Shown: one piece after another, positions 1-6,984 of the stretch
How positions within the stretch are numbered: position 1 is the stretch's first letter
How the letters are laid out: each line of letters begins with the position of its first letter
Source of the DNA: an uncultured Cytophagaceae bacterium
GTDB lineage: Bacteria > Bacteroidota > Bacteroidia > Cytophagales > Spirosomataceae
Direction: 5' to 3'
Assembly (NCBI GenBank): GCA_903837305.1
Contig: CAILUB010000294.1
Span: 1 to 7,249 of the forward strand
Length of the DNA stretch: 7,249 nucleotides
The notes under the pieces: model-generated
What the model was told of the DNA's origin: nothing
The model's input: the letters and a program-made list of their open reading frames with translations, nothing else
The model's database searches: none
Made by a program: the position numbers and the translations under genes

Positions 1-43
1 ATTTTGCCAACTTGTTTATAATATTTAATAACTAGAGGCTTAC

Positions 44-74
44 TTTTTATCTAGTAGATTTTAGCGTAATTTTG
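44..74 (+). promoter_or_regulatory. Probable Bacteroidota-type promoter of prfC
   Basis: TAATTTTG at 67-74 matches the Bacteroidota -7 consensus TAnnTTTG exactly. TTTT at 44-47, 19 bases upstream, matches three of four positions of the -33 TTTG element. Transcription would start near 80, leaving a leader of about 20 nt before the ATG at 101. That leader is A/T-rich and has no Shine-Dalgarno, which is usual in this phylum. The element calls are by eye. Confidence is moderate because the -7 match is perfect but short. Confidence 0.55.
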
Positions 75-100
75 CACCTTGATTTTTTAATAAAGAACGA

Positions 101-1693
101 ATGAGTCAGATTGTAACTGAAATTTCGAAACGCAGAACCTTTGGGATTATTTCTCACCCCGATGCTGGTAAAACCACATTGACGGAGAAATTACTTCTCT
201 TTGGGGGAGCAATCCAAACAGCCGGTGCCGTAAAATCGAATAAGATTAAGAAAGGCGCCACCTCTGACTTTATGGAGATCGAGCGTCAGCGTGGTATCTC
301 CGTAGCGACCTCCGTGATGACCTTCGAGTACAACAAATTAAAAATCAACATCCTGGATACGCCGGGTCACAAGGACTTCGCTGAGGATACCTACCGTACG
401 TTAACGGCAGTGGATTCCGTGATTTTGGTCATTGATTGCGTGAAGGGTGTGGAGGAACAAACGGAGCGTCTGATGGAGGTTTGCCGCATGCGCAAGACTC
501 CCGTGATCATCTTCATTAATAAGATGGACCGCGAAGGCCAAAACCCGTTTGACCTTTTGGATGAATTAGAACAAAAATTAGGCATCTCGGTGCGCCCATT
601 AACTTGGCCGATTAATATGGGCCAAAACTTCAAAGGCGTATACAACCTCATGGAAAAATCGCTGAATTTATTCTCAGCGAATAAGACCAAAATTGAAAAA
701 GAAGTCGTCGCTGTAGACATCGATTCCCCTGATTTAGATGCCCGCGTGGGTGACCGCGATGCGAATCAATTGCGTGAAGACGTCGAGTTAATCGACGGAG
801 TTTACGAGCCTTTCGATCGCAACGACTATTTATCTGGAGATATCGCTCCTGTGTTCTTTGGCTCTGCGGTGAATAACTTTGGCGTTCAAGAACTATTAGA
901 TACATTTACCCGCATCGCACCGTCTACGCAAGCGCGTGGAACGGATGTGCGTACCGTGGAGCCAGAGGAAAAGAAATTCACTGGATTTATCTTCAAAATC
1001 CACGCAAACTTAGACCCAAAACACCGCGACAGAATCGCTTTCTTGCGCATCTGTTCAGGCACTTTCAAACGCAATACTTTCTACCAACACATTCGATTAA
1101 AGAAGAATGTTCGTTTCGCGAATCCCTATAACTTTATGGCCCAAGATAAAGAGGTCATCGAAGAAGGCTTCCCGGGAGACGTAGTAGGTCTATACGATAC
1201 AGGTAATTTTAAAATTGGTGATACCCTCACCGAGGGCGAAGTGTTGAATTACCAAGGCATTCCATCTTTCTCTCCAGAGATCTTTAAGGAGTTAATTAAC
1301 CTAGATCCGATGAAGGCCAAGCAACTCGAAAAAGGGATCGACCAATTAACTGACGAAGGGGTGGCTCAATTATTCTTGCAACCGCAGCTCGGAAACCGTA
1401 AGATCGTGGGCACGGTAGGAGAACTTCAATACGAAGTAATTCAATACCGTTTAGAGCATGAATATGGCGCGAAGTGTCGCTTCGAAGGAATGTCTGTTAC
1501 AAAAGCCTGCTGGATCACTTCTGAAGACCCGAAGAAACTTCAAGAATTCGTCCGCCTAAAAGGCCAAAACATCGCCCAAGACAAAGACGGCAATTACGTA
1601 TTCTTAGCGGAATCTGACTGGATTCTTCGCATGAATCAAACGAACAATCCGGAGATTGTATTCCACTTTACCAGCGAATTTAAATTAGCTTAA
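101..1693 (+). CDS. prfC: Peptide chain release factor 3 (RF3), translational GTPase
   Basis: RF3 is the cytoplasmic class II release factor. It binds GTP on the terminating ribosome and ejects RF1 or RF2 after peptide release. The 530-residue product is the usual length of the family (E. coli RF3 is 529). The GTPase motifs are all visible: P-loop SHPDAGKTT at residues 18-26, switch I around RGISVATSV at 64-72, DTPGH at 86-90, NKMD at 140-143, and the G5 motif GSA at 254-256. A beta-barrel domain and an RF3 C-terminal domain follow. SHPDAGKT and the ERQRGISV stretch favour RF3 over EF-G, LepA or TypA. The ATG at 101 fits because the protein begins with the family-typical short lead (TEISKRRTFGIISHPD) and a promoter lies just upstream. 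The 3' end overlaps the converging oxidoreductase gene by 9 bp. Nothing suggests truncation or frameshift. Confidence 0.97.
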   Translation: MSQIVTEISKRRTFGIISHPDAGKTTLTEKLLLFGGAIQTAGAVKSNKIKKGATSDFMEIERQRGISVATSVMTFEYNKLKINILDTPGHKDFAEDTYRTLTAVDSVILVIDCVKGVEEQTERLMEVCRMRKTPVIIFINKMDREGQNPFDLLDELEQKLGISVRPLTWPINMGQNFKGVYNLMEKSLNLFSANKTKIEKEVVAVDIDSPDLDARVGDRDANQLREDVELIDGVYEPFDRNDYLSGDIAPVFFGSAVNNFGVQELLDTFTRIAPSTQARGTDVRTVEPEEKKFTGFIFKIHANLDPKHRDRIAFLRICSGTFKRNTFYQHIRLKKNVRFANPYNFMAQDKEVIEEGFPGDVVGLYDTGNFKIGDTLTEGEVLNYQGIPSFSPEIFKELINLDPMKAKQLEKGIDQLTDEGVAQLFLQPQLGNRKIVGTVGELQYEVIQYRLEHEYGAKCRFEGMSVTKACWITSEDPKKLQEFVRLKGQNIAQDKDGNYVFLAESDWILRMNQTNNPEIVFHFTSEFKLA

Positions 1694-2881
1694 TTGCGTT
1701 ATTTCTGAGATAACACCGGTTGATTTATCTTTCACGATAATTTTCTTGTCGCCATTCGGAAGAATTTCTTCTTTGATGAGCCAATGCTTTTCATCGTAAT
1801 CCTGGTAGACAGACGGCTTCGTTAGTCCTCTTTTTCCACGCCATTCTGGGAGTTGAACAGGTTCCCAAAGTTTTGTTTTGGCAGATTTATAGGCCGCATC
1901 AATGATCGCATTGACCACATATCCATCATAAAAAGTTTCGCGCGGCTGAAGCCCTTTTTCATAGGCATCGAACATATCATTGAACATCGTAGGGTAGCCT
2001 AACTCGTGTGCTTCATCGCCCACCGGAAATTGCCAACCTACGTTTGTTTCTGCTTTTTCAGCCACATAATTTTCTGTATTTCCACTCGTAAACATCTCAA
2101 AACCAGTCCTTAGGAATGAATTAACCCAAATGGTCCCTTCGGTCCCCATCACTTCATCCCGTAAGTCCATTCCGCCTCTAAACGTCCACGAAACTTCAAA
2201 TTGACCGATGGCCCCATTCTCATATTTAACTAAACCGATCGCATGATCTTCCGCATCAATTGGTTTTACTTGCGTATCTGCCCAGCACATAACCTCCACT
2301 GGAAGCACATCCTTGCCAATAAAATTACGCGCTATCTCGATACAATGACACCCTAAATCAATCACGGCACCACCACCCGCTTTCTCCATATCCCAAAACC
2401 AATCGGCATGTGGTCCAGGATGTGTCTCTCTGGATTTTGCCCAAAGAACTCTTCCTATCGCCCCATCTTCCACACTTTTAACTGATTTTAAAAATTTAGG
2501 CGTATAACACAAGTCTTCTAAATACCCCGCAAAAACACCCGCTTCTTCACAAGCCAAGGTCATTCGAAGTGCTTCCTCTGCCGTTCGGCCTAAGGGTTTC
2601 GTGCACAAAACTGCTTTTTTATGTTTCACGCAAAGCATGACCGCTTCTTCGTGCAAATAGTTTGGTAAGGCGATAACGACAAATTCAGATTCTGCATGCG
2701 CAATGGCATCTTCCATCTCTGTGCAATAATGGGGAACGTCATAATCCTTCGCAAACCGAGAGGCTGTGGATTCCTTTCTTGAATAAACGACGGTGACGCT
2801 ATCTTTACTTCGTCTGCCACAAAGGGATTCGGCATAGAATCTACCAATGAAACCTCCACCCAGAATACATATTTTAGCCAT
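1685..2881 (-). CDS. Gfo/Idh/MocA family NAD(P)-dependent oxidoreductase
   Basis: This is a predicted cytoplasmic dehydrogenase of the Gfo/Idh/MocA family, which mostly oxidises or reduces hydroxyl/keto groups on sugars, inositols and related polyols. The 398-residue product opens with a Rossmann dinucleotide motif GGGFIG (residues 8-13). The usual EKP motif appears as CTKPLG (93-98), so the Lys (K95) is kept but the Glu is replaced by Thr. The C-terminal alpha/beta domain carries GGGAVIDLGCHC (169-180), supplying the typical catalytic Asp175 and His179. There is no signal peptide or Tat motif. The last ~55 residues, with a charged end, extend past the core fold and make it slightly longer than many members. 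It is the second gene after the PhyH-family oxygenase: its ATG shares one base with that gene's TAA (TAATG), implying translational coupling and a shared pathway. The 3' end runs 9 bp into prfC on the opposite strand. The substrate cannot be read from sequence. Confidence 0.9.
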   Translation of the reverse strand: MAKICILGGGFIGRFYAESLCGRRSKDSVTVVYSRKESTASRFAKDYDVPHYCTEMEDAIAHAESEFVVIALPNYLHEEAVMLCVKHKKAVLCTKPLGRTAEEALRMTLACEEAGVFAGYLEDLCYTPKFLKSVKSVEDGAIGRVLWAKSRETHPGPHADWFWDMEKAGGGAVIDLGCHCIEIARNFIGKDVLPVEVMCWADTQVKPIDAEDHAIGLVKYENGAIGQFEVSWTFRGGMDLRDEVMGTEGTIWVNSFLRTGFEMFTSGNTENYVAEKAETNVGWQFPVGDEAHELGYPTMFNDMFDAYEKGLQPRETFYDGYVVNAIIDAAYKSAKTKLWEPVQLPEWRGKRGLTKPSVYQDYDEKHWLIKEEILPNGDKKIIVKDKSTGVISEITQLS

Positions 2882-3696
2882 TATTTGTTAATTTTTAACG
2901 TGATCTCTTCTTCTTTAGCCAGGAAGTCCGCTCCAATCACTGCTTTCTTTCCGCTTTCTAAAATTGCCTCATCCGGCACCATGCTGATAGGCGTAATACA
3001 AGATAAGTTTTTCTCCAAAAACGGTTTGTTTGACGCTAAATTATAGGCCGATATAACTGACCAACGGGCATTATCAGACAAATTTGCTTCCGATCTGTGC
3101 AACAAATTAGGATGAAAAAAAAGCACATCCCCCGCCTTTAATTCGCAATAGACCAGTTCTGAAACCTTCTCCGCCTCTTCCACAAAAACCATATCAGCGC
3201 CTTGTTGTTCACCCGCAAAATGGTGTTCAATTCGCTGCATATGATGCGTTCCTTTTAGTACTTGAAGGCAGCCATTTTGAATCGTCGCATCCGTCAACGC
3301 AATCATCACCGAAACCATCGACTCAGGAAAAAGAAACCCATTTTTATACCAATAACCATAATCTTGATGCCATTCCCAAGCACCACCTACGCGCGGTTCT
3401 TTCTGCATGACTTTGGAATGAAAATGACAAACCTCACCTTCACCCAACAGGCTTTGGACGGACGTAACCATCCGCTTACAACGTGACATTAGGCCAAAAG
3501 AATCATCTCCTGCCGTAAACCAAAGCGTCAATTTTGTTTTTTTACCTGTTTGATCATTCAGGTCAAAGGCGTGATTAACCACGGATTCATCCGTCGCCAC
3601 CTGAAATAACAGGTCAATTTCCTCTTTAGAAAAAAAGTGGGGAACCTGGATATAACCATCCTGCTTGTAGGCAAGGATTTGAGATTCAGTTAACAT
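2881..3696 (-). CDS. Phytanoyl-CoA dioxygenase (PhyH) family Fe(II)/2-oxoglutarate oxygenase
   Basis: This is a predicted cytoplasmic non-haem iron oxygenase that would couple 2-oxoglutarate decarboxylation to hydroxylation of an unidentified small molecule. The 271-residue length is typical for bacterial PhyH proteins. The iron facial triad is visible as H110-x-D112 (in WEWHQDYGYW) and the distal H200 (FFHPNLLHRSEAN). Arg211, eleven residues after the distal His, has the spacing of the 2-oxoglutarate-binding Arg in human PhyH (H264/R275). The N-terminus has the common PhyH opening, DGYIQVPHFFSKEEID (13-28), which supports the ATG at 3696. It is the first gene of a two-gene unit with the Gfo/Idh/MocA oxidoreductase. 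Hydroxylation followed by dehydrogenation of the new hydroxyl is a plausible joint role, but that is inference. I see no convincing -7/-33 promoter in the 68 bases between the ATG and the inverted-repeat region. Family membership is secure; the true substrate need not be phytanoyl-CoA. Confidence 0.9.
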   Translation of the reverse strand: MLTESQILAYKQDGYIQVPHFFSKEEIDLLFQVATDESVVNHAFDLNDQTGKKTKLTLWFTAGDDSFGLMSRCKRMVTSVQSLLGEGEVCHFHSKVMQKEPRVGGAWEWHQDYGYWYKNGFLFPESMVSVMIALTDATIQNGCLQVLKGTHHMQRIEHHFAGEQQGADMVFVEEAEKVSELVYCELKAGDVLFFHPNLLHRSEANLSDNARWSVISAYNLASNKPFLEKNLSCITPISMVPDEAILESGKKAVIGADFLAKEEEITLKINK

Positions 3697-3821
3697 AGTT
3701 TTCGGTTTTGTTGGCTGAATTTATGGATTATTTCAATAGGTTGTATCCCGGGTTTGTAAGATAATAGAGTAGAGATTATAGATTAAAGCATAAAGAATAG
3801 AGCACAAAGAATAAAGTTGGA

Positions 3822-3836
3822 ATCTCCTGCGGAGAT
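3822..3836. repeat. Short perfect palindromic hairpin at the centre of the inverted-repeat element
   Basis: ATCTCC at 3822-3827 and GGAGAT at 3831-3836 are perfectly complementary around a TGC loop. This is the only GC-containing block in an otherwise A/T-rich spacer. It sits near the middle of the 3765-3920 inverted repeat, as a core hairpin would in a REP-like unit. No T-run follows on either strand, so it is not a standard terminator. Confidence 0.45.
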
Positions 3837-3843
3837 GATCGTT

Positions 3844-3912
3844 AGATTGTAGATTAGAGAGAAAAGAGTATAGATTAAAAATCTACCATCTCTACTCTCT
3901 ACTCTATAATCT
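3844..3912 (-). other. Long imperfect hairpin just after the mutase stop codon
   Basis: Read on the minus strand, the transcript leaving the mutase gene can fold 3912-3880 against 3876-3844 around a three-base UUU loop. I count 26 Watson-Crick pairs, 2 G-U wobbles and 5 mismatches over 33 positions. The fold begins six bases after the stop codon, so it could protect the mRNA 3' end or help end transcription of the dinB-dapF-mutase operon. No U-tract follows the stem, so it is not a canonical rho-independent terminator. It shares bases 3889-3912 with the larger 3765/3920 pairing, so the two folds exclude each other. Confidence 0.45.
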
Positions 3913-3917
3913 CTACT

Positions 3918-5654
3918 CTAAACCAACCCTAAATCCCCCTGAATCACCCCCACCTTCTCTTGCAATTCCGCATACACTTTGAAGAAGTCTGCCGCAGATG
4001 TTAAAGGAGCGTTCACAGAAACATAGAACTTGATTTTAGGCTCCGTACCCGATGGACGAGCGGAAACTTTCGATCCGTCGGCTAGAATTAATTGAATCAC
4101 GTTAGAAGCTTCGATGCCTAAACCTACTTTAATAGGTGTTGTTTCGCCTGTTAATAGATCCGTTGAAACTAATCCTTCGTAGTCCAAAACGCGAACTGGT
4201 TTAGAGCCTGCCACGGTGGCTGGGACGTTCGAGCGTAAGTTGATCATCATTTGTTTGATCTCCTCGGCGCCTGCTTTTCCTTTTTTGGTCAATGAAATAA
4301 GGCCCTCGTAGTAGAAATTGTTTTCTACGTACATCTCGGCTAGGAAGTCGAAGAGCGATTTGCCCTGATCTTTCGCGTAAGCTGTTAATTCTGCGATCAT
4401 CGCGCATGAGGCCACCGCGTCTTTATCGCGGACGGCATCGCCGATTAAATAGCCGTAGGACTCTTCGCCACCGCCTAGGAATTTTTCTTTTCCTTCTAAT
4501 TCGCGGATGACTTGGGCGATGTATTTGAATCCGGTCAGGGTATTATAGCAAGGCACGCCTTTAGAAGCGCACATTTTGTCGATTAAATCGGTCGTTACGA
4601 TCGTTTTCGCGGCGAACTCGTTGCCCTTTAAATCCGATACTTTTAACAAGTAATACAGGATTAGACTGGCCATTTGGTTCCCGTTTAACAGGGCCCATTC
4701 GCCGTCTGGGCTTTTCACAGCGGCTCCCACGCGGTCTGCGTCGGGGTCTGTGGCGATGACGAGGTCGGCATCGATTTCTTTGGCCTTGTTTAATGCCAAA
4801 GTCAAGGCTTCTTTCTCCTCCGGATTCGGGTAGATCACCGTAGGGAAGTTTCCGTTCGGAATCGCCTGCTCTTCAACAACCGTCACCGCTTCGAACCCTA
4901 ATAATTTTAACGCAGGTGGAACTAACGTAATTCCCGTTCCGTGAATAGGGGAGAAGACGATTTTAAGGTCTTTTTGGCGTTTGATCACTTCCGGCTGGCG
5001 GCAGTTAACTAGTATCGTTTGTAAGTAGGCCTCGTCGATTGTGCTATCTAATAGGTGCAATAAGGCATCGTTTCCTTCGAATTTGATGTCAGCAATACTC
5101 GTGATGGCGTTCACCTCTTTCACGATGTTTTTATCGTGTGGGGCAACCACCTGAGATCCGTCAGACCAATAGGCCTTGTAGCCGTTGTATTCTTTGGGGT
5201 TATGCGACGCCGTGATCACTAATCCTGCTTGGCAGCCTAAATGGCGCACCGTGAAGGAAAGTTGTGGAGTGGGACGCAAAGCTGGGAATAAATAGACTTC
5301 AATTCCGTTTGCTGTGAAAATATCTGCAGCAATCCGCGTGAATTCGGGTGAATTGTTGCGGGAATCGTGTGCGATGGCAACTTTGATTTTTTGGCCTGGT
5401 AAAGAGGCATTCAGGTAGTTCGCAAAGCCTTGAGTGGCAGCGCCTACCGTGTATTTGTTCATTCGATTCGAGCCTACACCCATTTCACCGCGCATCCCAC
5501 CTGTCCCAAATTCCAGGGATTTGTAGAACGAGTCCGTCAAAGTCGTCTGGTCGCCTTTCGCGATCAAATCTTGAATAGTTGCCTTGGTATCAGCGTCGTA
5601 AGGGCCTGAAAGCCATTGGTCAATCGTTTGTTGCGTGGTCGAATCTAAGGTCAT
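3918..5654 (-). CDS. Phosphoglucomutase/phosphomannomutase family phospho-sugar mutase (PGM2-like)
   Basis: This is a cytoplasmic alpha-D-phosphohexomutase, which interconverts hexose 6-phosphate and hexose 1-phosphate through an active-site phosphoserine and a glucose-1,6-bisphosphate-type intermediate. It feeds nucleotide-sugar, envelope polysaccharide and storage-carbohydrate synthesis. The 578 residues match the long PGM2-like branch (B. subtilis PgcA type) rather than the ~450-residue ManB/GlmM types. Four domain signatures are present in order: FGTGGMRG (49-56); catalytic TASHNPKEYNGYK (148-160) with Ser150; metal-binding DPDADR (303-308); and sugar- and phosphate-binding GGGEESYG (394-401) and RPSGTEPK (533-540). 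It is the last gene of the operon, starting one base after the dapF stop (TAATATG), so translational coupling is likely. Its own TAG stop lies inside the arm of a large inverted repeat. The glucose versus mannose preference is not decided by these motifs. The gene is intact. Confidence 0.95.
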   Translation of the reverse strand: MTLDSTTQQTIDQWLSGPYDADTKATIQDLIAKGDQTTLTDSFYKSLEFGTGGMRGEMGVGSNRMNKYTVGAATQGFANYLNASLPGQKIKVAIAHDSRNNSPEFTRIAADIFTANGIEVYLFPALRPTPQLSFTVRHLGCQAGLVITASHNPKEYNGYKAYWSDGSQVVAPHDKNIVKEVNAITSIADIKFEGNDALLHLLDSTIDEAYLQTILVNCRQPEVIKRQKDLKIVFSPIHGTGITLVPPALKLLGFEAVTVVEEQAIPNGNFPTVIYPNPEEKEALTLALNKAKEIDADLVIATDPDADRVGAAVKSPDGEWALLNGNQMASLILYYLLKVSDLKGNEFAAKTIVTTDLIDKMCASKGVPCYNTLTGFKYIAQVIRELEGKEKFLGGGEESYGYLIGDAVRDKDAVASCAMIAELTAYAKDQGKSLFDFLAEMYVENNFYYEGLISLTKKGKAGAEEIKQMMINLRSNVPATVAGSKPVRVLDYEGLVSTDLLTGETTPIKVGLGIEASNVIQLILADGSKVSARPSGTEPKIKFYVSVNAPLTSAADFFKVYAELQEKVGVIQGDLGLV

Positions 5655-5655
5655 A

Positions 5656-6429
5656 TTATGCGGAAATTGTGCCAGTGAACACTTGTTTCGCTGGGCCGAT
5701 CAAGAAAATATTGGTAAAACCGGTGATAGCATCGCCGTCGAAATTGACCGCTAACTCACCACCTAGGGTTTTGATTTTAATAGGAGTTTGTAAGTTTTTG
5801 AAGGTCTTGGCCACTAAAGCCGCCGCCGTCACGCCCGTACCACACGAATACGTTTCGTCTTCCACGCCGCGTTCGTAGGTGCGCACGAAGAGGGTTTGGT
5901 CATCTAATTTTTCAACGAAGTTTGCATTCGTACCATTAATAGGCTGGTATGCCTCGGAGTAGCGAATCGCTGCGCCCGTGTTTTTGACATCATAAAACTG
6001 CACCTGGTTCGTAAAACGCACGAAATGGGGAGAACCCGTATTCGTGAAATAGTCATCGTTGTGCTGTTCGATTCCCGGAACATCCATCATTTGCAAGGAG
6101 ATGGTCTCTGGAGTAATATAGGCCAAATGCGGTCCATCTACTGCGATAAAGTTTGCCTTATCTGTAACGATACCTAGGTCAGCCGCAAAACGAACTAAAC
6201 AGCGTCCGCCATTACCACACATCGTTCCCTCGGTCCCATCTGAATTATAGTAAATCATTCTGAAATTATAGCCCTCTGCTTCTTGCAAAAGCATAAATCC
6301 ATCAGCCCCTATTCCAAAACGGCGGTGGCATAATAAAGCAATCTCCTCCTGATTCAGGCCAAAAGTCTTTGAGCGGTCGTCGACCACCACAAAATCATTT
6401 CCAGTTCCTTGGTATTTGTAAAAATGCAT
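5656..6429 (-). CDS. dapF: Diaminopimelate epimerase
   Basis: DapF converts LL-diaminopimelate to meso-diaminopimelate in the cytoplasm, the penultimate step to lysine and the source of the peptidoglycan cross-linking residue. The enzyme is cofactor-independent and uses two cysteines as acid and base. Both are present: Cys71 in GTMCGNGGRC (68-77) and Cys196 in SCGTGVTAAA (195-204), one in each of the two similar lobes. The N-terminal FYKYQGTGNDFVVVDD (3-18), the GADGF block (41-45), GSPH (132-135) and the substrate-binding ERG (186-188) are also as expected. At 257 residues it is slightly shorter than E. coli DapF (274). The ERGVEDET segment is one residue longer up to the second Cys than in E. 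coli, which I regard as a common Bacteroidota variant. The ATG at 6429 places the conserved YKYQGTGNDF at the N-terminus. It lies 8 bases after the DinB-like gene and 1 base before the mutase gene. Confidence 0.97.
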   Translation of the reverse strand: MHFYKYQGTGNDFVVVDDRSKTFGLNQEEIALLCHRRFGIGADGFMLLQEAEGYNFRMIYYNSDGTEGTMCGNGGRCLVRFAADLGIVTDKANFIAVDGPHLAYITPETISLQMMDVPGIEQHNDDYFTNTGSPHFVRFTNQVQFYDVKNTGAAIRYSEAYQPINGTNANFVEKLDDQTLFVRTYERGVEDETYSCGTGVTAAALVAKTFKNLQTPIKIKTLGGELAVNFDGDAITGFTNIFLIGPAKQVFTGTISA

Positions 6430-6437
6430 GGGGCAAT

Positions 6438-6965
6438 TTAAGAAATTTGGCTCAAATACCGCTCCTTAATTATCCTAAGGTGATGTTTTTCATGTCCAGC
6501 TATCATCCAAGCCCAGGCTCTTGCACTGGTTTTTTTGCCGTTCGCTTCACCCATTTGGTTCCAGTGTTTCGTCGAGAAAGAATGTAAAAGCGCTAATGTG
6601 GCTGTTCTAGTAGCTTTGTACTGCGCCACAATAGCTTCCGCATCTTGTGTTTCATATTCCGAGGCAGCTTGGTACTCATTTTCATCAAAACCTGGTAAGG
6701 GTGTTTTTTCACCTCTGGATATCGCCAAAACCCGGTATGATACAATCCTTTCTGTATCCACCATATGGCCTAACAAACCCTTTAGGCTCCACTTTCCAGG
6801 GGCATAGGCTTTGTCTGCCTGACTTTTATCTGCGTTTTCAAAGATTTCAATCAATTCATTGTATTGATTATTGAACACTTCAAACAAATTTTCATCTGCC
6901 TCAAAGTTCAGATATTCAGCGAAGTACGGCGCATTCGGGTATTCATAGCTAGCAGGTACGTGCAT
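6438..6965 (-). CDS. DinB-like (DinB/YfiT superfamily) putative metalloenzyme
   Basis: This 175-residue protein belongs to the DinB/YfiT four-helix-bundle superfamily. Members are small cytoplasmic metal-binding proteins, some acting as thiol-dependent transferases or hydrolases, but most lack an assigned reaction. The putative three-histidine metal site is visible: His67 in WSLKGLLGHMVDTER (59-73), and His158 and His162 in AGHEKHHLRIIKERY (156-170). The sequence is rich in predicted helix and has no signal peptide or membrane segment. It is the first gene of the operon, with the ATG about 13 bases downstream of the predicted transcription start and 8 bases separating it from dapF. Co-transcription with dapF and the sugar mutase does not reveal a role. 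Despite the family name, no DNA-damage function follows, and it is unrelated to the DinB DNA polymerase IV of E. coli. Confidence 0.88.
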   Translation of the reverse strand: MHVPASYEYPNAPYFAEYLNFEADENLFEVFNNQYNELIEIFENADKSQADKAYAPGKWSLKGLLGHMVDTERIVSYRVLAISRGEKTPLPGFDENEYQAASEYETQDAEAIVAQYKATRTATLALLHSFSTKHWNQMGEANGKKTSARAWAWMIAGHEKHHLRIIKERYLSQIS

Positions 6966-6984
6966 ATTTTCTTATTTTTTTAAT

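Larger units (their letters stand above)
3765..3920. repeat. 156-bp nested inverted-repeat element in the mutase/oxygenase spacer
   Basis: The ends are a perfect 18-bp inverted repeat: 3765-3782 is the reverse complement of 3903-3920. Counting wobble pairs in a minus-strand transcript, pairing continues inward to 3796/3889 with only two mismatches in 32 positions. The interior holds a long imperfect hairpin (3844-3912) and a small perfect one (3822-3836). The sequence is made of variants of short TAGAG/GATTATAGATT units, A/G-rich on the left and C/T-rich on the right. The right arm contains the TAG stop codon of the mutase gene (3918-3920). Without seeing other copies I cannot tell a REP- or MITE-like mobile repeat from locally amplified low-complexity sequence. 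No ORF of note lies inside. Confidence 0.6.

Noticed and set aside
391..1074. Overlapping minus-strand ORFs opposite prfC
   Set aside because: They fall within the strongly conserved RF3 coding sequence and have no start signals or recognisable domains.
1698..1714. Hairpin as a bidirectional terminator between prfC and the oxidoreductase gene
   Set aside because: The stem has only seven A/T-rich pairs including a wobble, lies inside coding sequence, and has no T-tract on either side.
3262..3486. Plus-strand ORF of 74 codons
   Set aside because: It is antisense to the PhyH-family gene, with a biased composition that mirrors that gene's codons and no family features.
3697..3764. Promoter for the PhyH-family gene
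   Set aside because: No TAnnTTTG match with a paired -33 element is present on the minus strand here. The promoter may be further upstream in the repeat region, or the gene may be read through from the mutase operon.
3765..3920. CRISPR-like array or tandem regulatory repeats in the A/G- and C/T-rich spacer
   Set aside because: The repeats are short, inverted and irregular, with no constant repeat length and no unique spacers. There are no cas genes in the window.
5579..5878. Plus-strand ORF of 99 codons
   Set aside because: It lies across dapF and the mutase gene, both unmistakable on the other strand. Its translation has no recognisable motif and it has no promoter.
6535..6874. Plus-strand ORFs opposite the DinB-like gene
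   Set aside because: They are shadows of a gene whose protein shows a coherent family motif. Two of them overlap each other in different frames.
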